From NCBI RefSeq assembly GCF_018987235.1, contig NZ_CP072197.1, forward strand, positions 1,736,001 through 1,800,000: a DNA stretch of 64,000 nucleotides, in the 5' to 3' direction. The position numbers and the translations under genes were made by a program. The notes beneath the pieces were generated by a model that was not told the origin of the DNA, did no database searches, and was given only the letters and a program-made list of their open reading frames with translations. Below are positions 35,280 through 43,817 of this stretch, piece after piece (within the stretch, counting starts at the first letter, position 1; each line of letters begins with the position of its first letter). This DNA comes from Lactobacillus crispatus. Its GTDB lineage: Bacteria; Bacillota; Bacilli; Lactobacillales; Lactobacillaceae.

Positions 35280-36014
35280 TCAATTTTTATTATCATGTTT
35301 ACGAAAATAATCTACTGCCATCTTGCTTACATATAGTCTAGCTTCAATAGGGGCGTGCGTATCAAAAGCAAAAATAGTACACATCTCGGTCTTAGTTTTG
35401 AAGTATTCAAAACAAGACAAAAATTCATTCCAGTTTACACACATGCTAAACTTTTTTTCTAATAAATAAATTGCAATAAAATCAGGTAGAAATTCTCTAT
35501 AAACTTGTTTTAAATTCAAAAATATTTTTTTCTTATCAGTCCTTAGATTTATTTGACTATACTTTTTTCCTAAATAATAAAAGATATCTTGTATCATCTT
35601 TATTTTATAGATTTGAGGTGAATTTTGATCTAAAACAGCATGTCCTAATTCGTGAAACAGAAAGAAGTTAAATATCTCATGGTCTAATATGTTATTACTA
35701 CTTTTTAATAACATAAATTTATACGGTAAAATTATCTTATTCTTGCTTACCACATAAAATGGTGTTACTGCCTCAGTATCAAAATCAATTTCGATTTTAA
35801 CTTTAAAATTAAAATTAATTTCAAGAAATTCTTTTAGCCATTTTACTGCTTTTTTATTACACAAATTTTCCATTTCTTGAAGTTCACAATACGTATACTT
35901 CACATTTAAATTTTCAATTTGATTATGGATTAGTTTTACAAATAATGATATATGGTGTTCTTTGTTGTTTACTAAAACATCATTTGCATAAAAAAGTGCC
36001 CAATCATTCATCAA
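35280..36014 (-). CDS. Putative zinc metallopeptidase (HExxH) paired with ABC exporter
   Basis: A 244-aa protein with a zinc-binding motif FLFHELGHAVLDQ (about 137-149). A plausible third ligand lies downstream in YREFLPDFIAIYLL. There is no signal peptide or clear membrane span. I do not recognise the family. The motif context resembles cytoplasmic gluzincin-type peptidases, but activity is inference. The start overlaps the stop of the ABC exporter gene (ATGA), so the two are co-translated, and both follow an Rgg regulator. Very AT-rich compared with the housekeeping genes, suggesting acquisition. A role in processing an exported peptide is possible. Confidence 0.65.
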   Translation of the reverse strand: MMNDWALFYANDVLVNNKEHHISLFVKLIHNQIENLNVKYTYCELQEMENLCNKKAVKWLKEFLEINFNFKVKIEIDFDTEAVTPFYVVSKNKIILPYKFMLLKSSNNILDHEIFNFFLFHELGHAVLDQNSPQIYKIKMIQDIFYYLGKKYSQINLRTDKKKIFLNLKQVYREFLPDFIAIYLLEKKFSMCVNWNEFLSCFEYFKTKTEMCTIFAFDTHAPIEARLYVSKMAVDYFRKHDNKN

Positions 36015-37609
36015 CTTAATCCATTCTTAGTTAATTTTCGGATTTCAATACCATACTGCTTAACTAACTCGGCATCGATATTGTGTGCAACCTCTACAGT
36101 CATGATTGGTAAAGTGTAAATCAGCTTTCTGATCGCATGCGAATTTTCTTTATCTAAGCTTGAAGTAATCTCATCAAGCAAAAATAATCGTTTATGTCTC
36201 AATAATCCTCGAGCAATTGTTAGTCGTTGAGCCTGTCCACCTGACAAATTGCTCCCTTCACTCTCAATTTTAAATTGTAGTGGTTTATCTCCTAATTCAT
36301 CCCAAAGATGGACCTTTTTCAAAACTTCTTCCATTTCTTCATCAGAAAAATTTTCATACAATGAAAGATTATCAGCCACGTTTCCAGCAAATAACCATGA
36401 CTTTTGAGAAACCAAAATCGAATCCCCAAGAGAGATTGACCGGTTGCCAAATTCTACTTTACCTTTGGTTGGCTTTAGCTGACCTGAAATAATATTCAGT
36501 AAAGTTGACTTACCTACTCCTGAATCACCATTGATAATGACTTTATCACTGTTCTTCAATTGTAAGTTTACATTTTGAAAAATTTCTTTATCACCACGAT
36601 CAAAAGCCACATCTTTTAAAGTTAAGCTATTTTCGCCAACTTCTGAAGCCTGAACGCTATTCTTATCTTCTTCAATTCCAATATCTCTAATACTCTTAGT
36701 ACTACTAATTTGCGTTTGGTAACCAACGATTTCACGTACTCCACCCAAAACATGGTCAGCAGTTAAGGTTAATGTCACAATTGTCCCGATCTCAACACCA
36801 CCAAAGTGGTTGACAACCATCAATAATCCAATACCCATTGGTATTACACTTGCTAGAACTGCACAAACCCATGCACAAAATTGAACTGTAAACTGAACTT
36901 TGTTTAATTGAAAATAATTTTCTTCCTCAGTATTTAACGAATTGGAGAATTTTTTGAAGAAGAGATTCTTAACATCAAATTTTCTAATCTCATTTTTCCC
37001 TTCAAAAATGTCTTTCATGATTGTGACTAAAGATGAATTAGATTGACTCCAATTGTCTGTTTTTTGATTCATCTGTTTTTTACCAAGCTGGTTAGGAATC
37101 ATACTTAATGCTGAAAGCAATACATATATCATACCTAATAACAGATTGGTCTCTAATACTACAAATGTTGTAGAAATGACCGTCATAATGGCTTGAATCA
37201 AATAAAACAAAGGCTGGAAATAATGTCCTTGAATTTGATTGGAAATGTTCGTCACATTATTAATTACATCAGAAGAATTTGAATCAGCTTGATTTTCTTG
37301 ATAAAAGCTAGAAGCAAAAAAAGCAAATTTTAATTTTTGATTTAAAATTTGAATTGCCTTTTGATTCGTTAGCAAAAATAAATACGCCGAAACATAGGTA
37401 ATCAAATAGGCTGCTAAAACCAATAAAACAAAAGTCCCAACACCAGCGAAATTATTAAAAGCAATGTTAGTCATTTGTCCCATAACATACCCATTGATCA
37501 CTCCCTCAAATGAACTAGTGATTGATAAAACTATAATCGCAATTGTAAACCTAACGGGCAAAACTGATAGAACCCATCTTAAATTAATTTGTATTTTCTT
37601 TTCATTCAT
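36011..37609 (-). CDS. ABC exporter (fused TMD-NBD), Rgg-associated
   Basis: A 532-aa half-size exporter with six predicted membrane segments in the first 300 residues. The NBD has Walker A NGDSGVGKST, signature NLSGGQAQR, Walker B LFLLDEITSSLD and the switch histidine in VEVAHNID. There is no N-terminal C39 peptidase domain, so it does not cleave leaders itself. The NBD is on the short side. GGAGGTGG precedes the ATG. Co-transcribed with the HExxH protein and lying just after the rgg terminator. Export of a peptide or lipid is inferred. Confidence 0.82.
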   Translation of the reverse strand: MNEKKIQINLRWVLSVLPVRFTIAIIVLSITSSFEGVINGYVMGQMTNIAFNNFAGVGTFVLLVLAAYLITYVSAYLFLLTNQKAIQILNQKLKFAFFASSFYQENQADSNSSDVINNVTNISNQIQGHYFQPLFYLIQAIMTVISTTFVVLETNLLLGMIYVLLSALSMIPNQLGKKQMNQKTDNWSQSNSSLVTIMKDIFEGKNEIRKFDVKNLFFKKFSNSLNTEEENYFQLNKVQFTVQFCAWVCAVLASVIPMGIGLLMVVNHFGGVEIGTIVTLTLTADHVLGGVREIVGYQTQISSTKSIRDIGIEEDKNSVQASEVGENSLTLKDVAFDRGDKEIFQNVNLQLKNSDKVIINGDSGVGKSTLLNIISGQLKPTKGKVEFGNRSISLGDSILVSQKSWLFAGNVADNLSLYENFSDEEMEEVLKKVHLWDELGDKPLQFKIESEGSNLSGGQAQRLTIARGLLRHKRLFLLDEITSSLDKENSHAIRKLIYTLPIMTVEVAHNIDAELVKQYGIEIRKLTKNGLS

Positions 37610-37663
37610 CAGGTAGCCACCTCCAATTAAATATCCATAAATTTATCATAAAAACAAAAAAAT

Positions 37664-37697
37664 AATTTAATCGTGGTCAAAAAACCACAACTAAATT
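37664..37697 (-). terminator. Terminator/palindrome between rgg and the ABC exporter
   Basis: The stem AATTTAGTTGTGGT / ACCACGATTAAATT on the minus strand overlaps the rgg stop codon and is followed by seven T. Only about 55 bases remain to the exporter start. The exporter promoter must therefore lie in or beside it, or transcription reads through. Confidence 0.75.
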
Positions 37698-38512
37698 ATC
37701 CATTTCCTAGCTATTTCATATCCAACATCAATTAATTCTCGCTTTATTTGCTCAGCTCGCTCTTTATCCCCTCGTATCGCAGCTAAACTTAATTTGACTA
37801 CACCTTTATATACGAGGAAAGAGGAATCATCAATCTCCATAATATAGTTTTCAATTTCTAGCATAGAATCATTTAAAGGAATTTTTCTTTCATAGCAAGC
37901 TCTCAAATAATTGACACTAGCAATTGCAAATCTTTTTTGATCCGAAATTGACACGTCATTTCTTTTAATAATTTTTGAAATATAAATGTGCATTAAGTAA
38001 TTCAACTGCTCGTTGGTAAACACTGGCATTGTATTTGCAAACAGCTTAATCGCCTCAATATTATTGCTCAAATCATCATTCTTATCTAATTGATCAAATA
38101 TTGCTTTTTTAGTTTGTTCGCTCAAATTTTCAACGTTATTTTTTAAATACGCAATTGCGACTATAGCTCTTAGCTTAAGAACAGGCTTTCCTTTAAGCTC
38201 TTGAATTTTCCTACATACTTCTTCTGCTTTCTTAAGATCGCGCTGGTTAAAAGCCACTCGCATCTGCTGATCTAAGTATTTCTCACGTACAGTAAATGCA
38301 GGCGCATAAGAATCCTCTAATTTGGAGAAAAATTCATTGATATCTATGTTATGCAAAAACAATAGTCTGACTAGTGCATCAGATCCGATATTTCGCATCC
38401 CTTTTTCCACCTTATTATATGAAGAGGGATCAATAATATCTCCTACCATTTTTCTAATTGATAATCCTCGCTTAATTCTTTCTTCTTTCAGAGCTTCTCC
38501 TATTGTCATCAT
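37691..38512 (-). CDS. Rgg/GadR/MutR family transcriptional regulator
   Basis: A 273-aa regulator. The N-terminal Cro/C1-type helix-turn-helix (about 3-60: TIGEALKEERIKRGLSIRKMV, then PSSYNKVEKGMRNIGSDALVRLL) is followed by an all-helical TPR-like C-terminal domain, as in Rgg proteins. These usually bind a short exported peptide and act on a neighbouring operon. GGGAGG precedes two adjacent ATGs. No short hydrophobic peptide gene was found next to it. The likely target is the exporter/HExxH operon immediately downstream. Confidence 0.85.
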   Translation of the reverse strand: MMTIGEALKEERIKRGLSIRKMVGDIIDPSSYNKVEKGMRNIGSDALVRLLFLHNIDINEFFSKLEDSYAPAFTVREKYLDQQMRVAFNQRDLKKAEEVCRKIQELKGKPVLKLRAIVAIAYLKNNVENLSEQTKKAIFDQLDKNDDLSNNIEAIKLFANTMPVFTNEQLNYLMHIYISKIIKRNDVSISDQKRFAIASVNYLRACYERKIPLNDSMLEIENYIMEIDDSSFLVYKGVVKLSLAAIRGDKERAEQIKRELIDVGYEIARKWII

Positions 38513-38561
38513 ATGTGCCTCCCTTCTTTGTTAAGTTCAAGAATACCGCAATAATCAAAAA

Positions 38562-38597
38562 AAGCCTAGCCAGCAATCTGATCTGCTAACTAGGCTT
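38562..38597 (-). terminator. Terminator of the GNAT gene
   Basis: The stem AAGCCTAGC / GCTAACTAGGCTT (two bulged bases) lies 3' of the acetyltransferase gene and upstream of rgg. The minus-strand T run is AAGCCTAGTTAGC... to TTTTTTT. Confidence 0.75.
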
Positions 38598-38600
38598 CTT

Positions 38601-39071
38601 TTATTTTTCAACTTTTGCTTGATAAAATCCAAAGCTCATCTGCTTCAACATTCTAGTAAAACTATCAATGTCTAGCTTTTTACCGGTAGTCAAAGCTTCA
38701 AATTCACCATCAGGATCAACCAATTTGCGGTCAGTCCTGTGAAATCCATTTCTTTCATAGAATTTTAGGCGACTAACACGCTGCTTATAATTTTTCGCTT
38801 TCTTGGTAACTGGCTCAATATCAATGACAATTTGCTTATCAGGGAATCGATCCTCTAACATCATCAAGATCTTGGAACCATAACCTTGTCCTCGCAATTT
38901 TTCATTAATGGCTAAATAGGTCAAATAGACTGTATTATCATTCTCAGCATAATAAGTAATGCCGCAAAACTGACCATCATTATAAATTGCGTGAAACTTA
39001 ACATTTCGGTGTAATGACATTGCTAAAAGAGAAAACATGGAGAATCTTTCCCAAGCTGGAAAAGCCTTCAT
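38601..39071 (-). CDS. GNAT family acetyltransferase, possibly 5'-truncated
   Basis: A 156-aa GNAT. The acetyl-CoA binding motif A is LAINEKLRGQGYGSKILMML, with the usual preceding strand (NTVYLTYLAI) and C-terminal FYERNGF. The first ATG in frame is 39069-39071 with only a weak AAGAAG upstream. The same frame continues upstream for about 27 codons (ending ARWGTKAYRDAKKLY) with GNAT-like composition. It meets a stop at about 39153 without any ATG, GTG or TTG. The normal 5' end may be lost or mutated. The substrate is unknown. Confidence 0.7.
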   Translation of the reverse strand: MKAFPAWERFSMFSLLAMSLHRNVKFHAIYNDGQFCGITYYAENDNTVYLTYLAINEKLRGQGYGSKILMMLEDRFPDKQIVIDIEPVTKKAKNYKQRVSRLKFYERNGFHRTDRKLVDPDGEFEALTTGKKLDIDSFTRMLKQMSFGFYQAKVEK

Positions 39072-39153
39072 ATATAACTTCTTAGCGTCACGATATGCTT
39101 TTGTGCCCCATCGGGCGGGTTTAGAGTCTAAAATAGTATCCTTCTTTTCTAAT

Positions 39154-39376
39154 TAAAAATTGATTGTTAATAACTCTGAATAACACTATTATACACAAAA
39201 AATTTGATAGTTTCTTAAAATTATTTTATATCCGTTCAAGCTAATCTAATTCAAATTAGTTTAATTTTTACCTCAACTTTAACCTGTAATTCAAATTAAT
39301 TTTAATCTCTTAAGACTTTTGAGATAAGTTTTAAGTTAACTTGAATTTGCTGAAAATTTTACTGCTAGATTTAAAT
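39154..39376. other. AT-rich intergenic region with no recognised gene
   Basis: This lies between the GNAT and oleate hydratase genes. It is extremely AT-rich and contains short imperfect repeats around AATTCAAATTA (near 39249 and 39291). No reading frame with a ribosome binding site, tRNA or leader motif was seen. Confidence 0.6.
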
Positions 39377-39412
39377 AAAAAGAAAGCTTGTCATCTAACA
39401 AACTTTCTTTTT
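39377..39412 (-). terminator. Terminator of the oleate hydratase gene
   Basis: The stem AAAAGAAAG / CTTTCTTTT lies just after the gene, with T residues following on the minus strand. Confidence 0.7.
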
Positions 39413-39430
39413 TCATATAATAATCGTTAA

Positions 39431-41203
39431 CTACATCAACTTATATTTCTTCATCAATTCTTCGATATAAGTGCCTTTAACCTTCTTAAGCATCCCTTTA
39501 ATCGCAAACTTTTCAGGCATTGGCAAATCAAGATCAGCCAACTTCTTCTGGTCATTCAGGTAATACATCGCATTCATCAACATTCTGACATCAAATGCGG
39601 AAGCGAAGACTTCTGGTACACCGCGGTCAATATTAAGCAAAGTGTAGACAGCTTCCATTGCCGTCCGAACTGAATACTCTGTCGTAAAGACAGTGTCTCT
39701 TGGAGTTTCGGCAAAGTTACCAATAAAGGCTAAGTTCTTAGAATGATCTGGAACAACCTTTGGGCGGTCGCCTAAAGCTCTTGGCATAAAGTAAGAAGTA
39801 ATATATGGCATGTGAACCGGAATTGTTGTAGCTGCGGCAGCTATTTCAGGAATTCTTTCTTCCGGCACACCCATGTGATAGAGCCACTCTTCACACATTT
39901 CGAGCCCATTACAATCAGGCATCGTCTTTTCCACATAATTACCTTTGGTATCAGAGAACAAACCATATAACCAAACAATCAATTCATTTGGTTTTTGCGC
40001 CTTAAAGTGTGGCTGACGGCTGATTGAGTAACCTAATAGCTAATTAGAATCCTTAATAGTAGTTGGTCCACTAGTTACGATTGAGCCACTGTGTGGATCC
40101 TTTTTATTAACAGCTTCAATAAATGGCACAACATCATCATTCTTAAAGGTAATAGTTGCGGACATCCGCCAGTTTGCCTTTGGAATATCTTTGCAGAAGA
40201 CATCAGGGTGGCCAAAGTCTTCATCTTGAGCTGCTAAGTTCTTCCACAATTGCCAGCTTGCACCCAATTCATGCTCTGCTGGAGCGGGATGCAGTTGATC
40301 TCCATAGGTAGTACTCTCAGTAATTGAACCATTAGTAACGAAGACTAAGTCATTTGGTGTTAAGTCAATGGTCTTCTTTTCGCCATCTTCGGTTAAAATA
40401 ATTTGTTTAGCAACCTTTTCGCCGTCAGAGCGGTTAACAAAGATATTATCAACCACCGTATTATAGTGGAAGATTACACCACGATCCTTTAAATACTTGA
40501 CCAGCGGCAAAATCAATGATTCATATTGGTTATACTTGGTAAAACGCAATGATGACAAGTTCTTTAATGTAGCTACGTGTTGAACGAACCGCATCAAGTA
40601 ACGGCGCATCTCCATCGCACTTGCCCATGGTTCAAAAGCAAACATTGTTGACCAATATAACCAGAAGTTAGATTCAAAGAATTCCTTAGTGAAGACTTCA
40701 TTAATTTTCTTATTTTGCAAGTCTTTTTCGGGAGTTAAACAAAGATCAACAATTTCCTTCACTGCCTTTGGTGTCAAAAGAAGTTGCCCATCAGTCGGCA
40801 AAGCTTGACCACGATTTACAATTACTCTAGTTTTAGCATAACTTGGATCTTTTCTATTTAAACGATAGAAGGAATCCAAAATAGATTCACCTTCATGGTC
40901 AGGCGAAGGGATTGATCTAAATAAATCCCACAAACATTCAAAGTGCGGCTCCATTTCACGACCGCCACGAATGATGTAACTTTCCTTTTCTTTATTAAAG
41001 ATCCCATCCATTGAGCCACCAGGCAGACCTAATTCTTCAAAAATGTGAATTTTCTCGCCCTTCATTTGGCCATCACGAATTAAAAAGACAGCAGTAGCTA
41101 ATGCAGCCAAGCCACTACCAACAATATAAGCAGATTTTTGATCAACATCTTTAGGTTTATCAGCCTTAACAAAGGCTTCATAATTGCCATTACTATAATG
41201 CAT
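39431..41203 (-). pseudogene. ohyA: Oleate hydratase interrupted by a single amber codon
   Basis: A FAD-dependent fatty acid double-bond hydratase (myosin-cross-reactive antigen family), which converts oleic or linoleic acid to 10-hydroxy fatty acids. The dinucleotide-binding motif is [16 protein letters not shown] near the N-terminus, then [12 protein letters not shown]. The frame reads through to GPTTIKDSN, then TAG at 40040-40042, then [26 protein letters not shown] and on to the stop at 39431 without further lesions. The family has TGG (Trp) at this position, so one G-to-A change explains it. Total length is 590 codons, as expected. The start is the ATG at 41201-41203. The product would be truncated to 387 aa. 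Confidence 0.93.
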
Positions 41204-41226
41204 AATTGACACTTCTTTCAATAATC

Positions 41227-41268
41227 GTTACACTTGTAACTATTTACGCTTATAATATAATGTAAGCG
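41227..41268. promoter_or_regulatory. Divergent promoter region with two palindromes (TetR operators)
   Basis: GTTACA-CT-TGTAAC (41227-41240) is a perfect palindrome. CGCTTA-N10-TAAGCG (41247-41268) brackets a TATAAT box. Both lie in the gap between the divergent ohyA and tetR genes, suitable for co-repression of the two by the TetR protein. Confidence 0.65.
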
Positions 41269-41308
41269 GTATCAGTTGTCAAACATTTTACATTTGGGGA
41301 TGATCTTG

Positions 41309-41821
41309 ATGAATATGAAGAGTCTGCATACGCAGCAACAAATTGAACATGCATTATTCAAATTACTACAAAAAAAGCCTTATACGGAGATCTCTATTGC
41401 AGAAATCACCCGTAAGGCTAAGGTATCTCGTACTTCCTTTTATCGCAATTATGACCAAAAAGATGAAGTCATTGCGCAATTTTTATTTAATCAATACCAT
41501 AATTTTATCGCTGATATTGATCAACATAATTTGAGAACTTTTAAGCAGCAGCTTACTGCCTACCTTGAATTCTTCAAAGATAATCCTCAACTAATGAAAT
41601 TACTGCTTGATGCAGGATTTGAAGGAGAATTACTTAATTTTCAAACTAAATATTTGAAAAAGCTGATGTCAGTTTACCATTCTGATGTCCACCTACCCGA
41701 CTATGCAATAGCCTATCAATCTGGTGGAATCTATATGCTGTTAGTCTGGTGGGTTAAGCAAAATTATCAGACCAGCTTGACTGATTTAATCACTTATGCC
41801 GAAAAACACATTATGCTGTAA
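41309..41821 (+). CDS. TetR/AcrR family regulator divergent from ohyA
   Basis: A 170-aa TetR-type regulator. The HTH at about 15-55 includes PYTEISIAEITRKAKVSRTSFYRNYDQKDEVIAQF. The C-terminal domain resembles the TetR_C_7 class. GGGGA lies 9 bases before the ATG at 41309; other ATGs nearby (41300, 41315) are less well placed. Divergent from oleate hydratase, it is the likely sensor of toxic unsaturated fatty acids. The neighbouring DHA2 exporter may be co-regulated. Confidence 0.83.
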   Translation: MNMKSLHTQQQIEHALFKLLQKKPYTEISIAEITRKAKVSRTSFYRNYDQKDEVIAQFLFNQYHNFIADIDQHNLRTFKQQLTAYLEFFKDNPQLMKLLLDAGFEGELLNFQTKYLKKLMSVYHSDVHLPDYAIAYQSGGIYMLLVWWVKQNYQTSLTDLITYAEKHIML

Positions 41822-41866
41822 CTAAAAAAGAAGAGCTCACAAATCGAGCTTTCATTTTCAAAATTA

Positions 41867-43330
41867 TTACAATTTCTTGCATTTTTTACCAAAGTTAAAG
41901 TAGAAATTCATTACAAAGGCGATAATTAACAAAATCAATGAAACCAACATAATTTCCTTAATACCGCCGTGGAAAATAGTTCTCATTGTTGGCACTAAGT
42001 TTTGCGGCAAACTCTTGGCACTTTGCGCATCACTCAATTTATTCATCATGGTCATCGTGATTCCCTTGTGCGTTTGAACTCCGCTGGCCAAGTTCAGATT
42101 CATAATTACGCCATAAACAGCAGCCATTACTGTTTGAGCTAAAATTCTGATCAAATATGAAGTTGAAGTGGCCGTTGCCATATTCTTTAGTCCCGCATCA
42201 AGTTGTACCTTTAATTGCAAAGCAACAAAGATAAAGCCAACCCCAATGCCAGAAAATGCACCAATAAAGGTCAACATCTGCACAGGCGTATGTATGCCAG
42301 AAATAAACAAACCAGCTGATGAGATAATCATGGCAACTATTCCAATCAAAACTAATTTAAAGGTTGTCATATGCTCCTGAATCGCTGCTACACTTTGAGA
42401 TGCGATAATTTCAACAATCGAATTTGGAATTAACGTCATCCCACCAATTAAAGCTGACAAGCCTAGTAATGCCTGAGCCCACATTGGCATATAGGTGTTT
42501 ACTGCTAAAAAGGCACCCCAAGTAAAGGCAAATAATAAAAAGTCGCCATCTAAATCTTTATTTTTAAATAAAGAAATTGGAATAATTGGATTGTCTGCAT
42601 GACCTTCGCGAATAAAGAAAAAGACGATGAAGACTAAACTAATTATAATCAATCCAATTATGATCCAGCTAGCGGTTAAACCAACTAGTTGCACGCCCAT
42701 CAAGAATAAAAGCAGTCCGATTACTAATAAAGTAGCACCAGGGATATCGAAAACCGGTGTCTTTTTTGGAGTAACCGGTTTGTAGTAAATTAAACAAATC
42801 AAAAATGCGATTAAGCCAATTGGAATATTGATATAGAAGACCCAGTGCCAAGAGAAAGCATCAATTAACCAACCACCAACAAGTGGCCCTAAGATCGCAG
42901 CCCCATTCCAGCTGGCAGTTAAATAGCCTAATACTTTGGTTCTCGTTTTAATATTTTTAAACACATAACCAGCAATGATATAAGGTAAAGAACCCATACC
43001 ACCTGCACCGATTCCCATGATAAAGCGAGAGCACAGAAAGAAAATAATATTTGGCGCTATCCCTTGTAGAGCCGATCCCAAAACAAAGAGTAGCAATGAA
43101 AGCTCAAAGGCTCGTTTGTTAGTGATTTTCTCTCCGATCTTTGTCCAAATCGGAATCGAAATCGACATTCCTAATAAGAAAATTGCCACAATCCAACCCA
43201 TGAATTGAATTCCGTGCAAGGCCGCGACGATGGCTGGAATAGCGGTATTAATAATAGTTCCGTCTAGCCCCGACATCACGTTGCCAAGCATCAAGGCTGC
43301 CGTCACCATTGTAATCTGTTTTTTATTCAT
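41867..43330 (-). CDS. DHA2 family MFS exporter (copy 2)
   Basis: A 487-aa, 14-segment drug:H+ antiporter-2 protein, strongly similar along its length to the one at 27185-28654 (first helix SGLDGTIINTAIPAIV, then WTKIGEKITNK and GPLVGGWLIDAFSWHWVFYINIP). Convergent with the TetR gene. It may export fatty acids or drugs as a partner to the oleate hydratase stress response; this is inference from location only. Confidence 0.87.
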   Translation of the reverse strand: MNKKQITMVTAALMLGNVMSGLDGTIINTAIPAIVAALHGIQFMGWIVAIFLLGMSISIPIWTKIGEKITNKRAFELSLLLFVLGSALQGIAPNIIFFLCSRFIMGIGAGGMGSLPYIIAGYVFKNIKTRTKVLGYLTASWNGAAILGPLVGGWLIDAFSWHWVFYINIPIGLIAFLICLIYYKPVTPKKTPVFDIPGATLLVIGLLLFLMGVQLVGLTASWIIIGLIIISLVFIVFFFIREGHADNPIIPISLFKNKDLDGDFLLFAFTWGAFLAVNTYMPMWAQALLGLSALIGGMTLIPNSIVEIIASQSVAAIQEHMTTFKLVLIGIVAMIISSAGLFISGIHTPVQMLTFIGAFSGIGVGFIFVALQLKVQLDAGLKNMATATSTSYLIRILAQTVMAAVYGVIMNLNLASGVQTHKGITMTMMNKLSDAQSAKSLPQNLVPTMRTIFHGGIKEIMLVSLILLIIAFVMNFYFNFGKKCKKL

Positions 43331-43355
43331 GCTTAACTTCTTTCTATGGTATGTA

Positions 43356-43386
43356 AAAAGCGTTAGACAAAAATTTCTAACGCTTT
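43356..43386 (-). terminator. Terminator of the tRNA cluster
   Basis: A perfect hairpin AAAAGCGTTAGA / TCTAACGCTTTT follows tRNA-Val on the minus strand and ends in TTTTT. Confidence 0.88.
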
Positions 43387-43400
43387 TGAGTAAAAAAATA

Positions 43401-43473
43401 TGGAGGATACAGGGCTCGAACCTGTGACCTCCTGCTTGTAAGGCAGATGCTCTCCCAGCTGAGCTAATCCTCC
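43401..43473 (-). tRNA. tRNA-Val (anticodon TAC)
   Basis: A 73-nt cloverleaf: acceptor GGAGGAT/ATCCTCC with discriminator A, D-loop AGCTCAGCTGGGAGAGC, anticodon loop CTTACAA and T-loop GGTTCGAGCC. CCA is not encoded. Last of four tRNAs. Confidence 0.95.
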
Positions 43474-43477
43474 ATTA

Positions 43478-43554
43478 TGGGGCGGAATGTGGGAATCGAA
43501 CCCACGCATGCTGGATCCACAAACCAGTGTGTTAACCCCTTCACCAATTCCGCC
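43478..43554 (-). tRNA. tRNA-His (anticodon GTG)
   Basis: The cloverleaf has the extra G-1 paired with C73 that marks histidine tRNAs, acceptor GCGGAAT/ATTCCGC and anticodon loop with GTG (TTTGTGGAT). The three bases after C73 read CCA, so the tail seems to be encoded. Confidence 0.94.
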
Positions 43555-43559
43555 ATCAA

Positions 43560-43633
43560 CGGTCCATATGGGATTTGAACCCATGATCTCCTCCGTGACA
43601 GGGAGGAGAGATAAACCACTGCTCCAATGGACC
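43560..43633 (-). tRNA. tRNA-Asp (anticodon GTC)
   Basis: Acceptor GGTCCAT/ATGGACC with discriminator G, D-arm GGAGCAGTGGTTTATCTC, anticodon loop CTGTCAC within a CTCC/GGAG stem, and T-loop GGTTCAAATCC. Confidence 0.95.
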
Positions 43634-43640
43634 AAACTAG

Positions 43641-43727
43641 AGGAGGATGTGGGATTTGAACCCACGCGCGGCATAACCGCCTAACGGTTTTCAAAACCGT
43701 CCCCTTAAGCCACTTGGGTAATCCTCC
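43641..43727 (-). tRNA. tRNA-Ser (anticodon TGA)
   Basis: An 87-nt class II tRNA with a long variable arm (GGCGGTTATGCCGC). Acceptor is GGAGGAT/ATCCTCC and the anticodon loop TTTGAAA reads TCN-type codons through TGA. The discriminator reads T rather than the common G, and CCA is not encoded. First of the tRNA cluster in the transcribed direction. Confidence 0.93.
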
Positions 43728-43817
43728 ATAGCCGAACAGATACTAGTATACCAAAGTGAGAAGATAACGCAAGACCTTTTTTAAAAAAAAGCAAAAAAAT
43801 AAAGCCTTTCGGCTTCA

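Noticed and set aside
38513..38600. Search for a short hydrophobic peptide (SHP) gene next to rgg
   Set aside because: The region holds only the GNAT terminator and the rgg promoter/ribosome binding site; no small hydrophobic frame with a start site was found there, or in 35152-35279.
39240..39310. AT-rich repeats around AATTCAAATTA as a possible CRISPR, iteron or origin
   Set aside because: Only two imperfect copies, no spacer regularity, no DnaA boxes and no rep gene.
43363..43694. Overlapping open frames on both strands of 60-100 codons
   Set aside because: They are antisense or sense readings of four tRNA genes; the tRNA cloverleaves explain the sequence.
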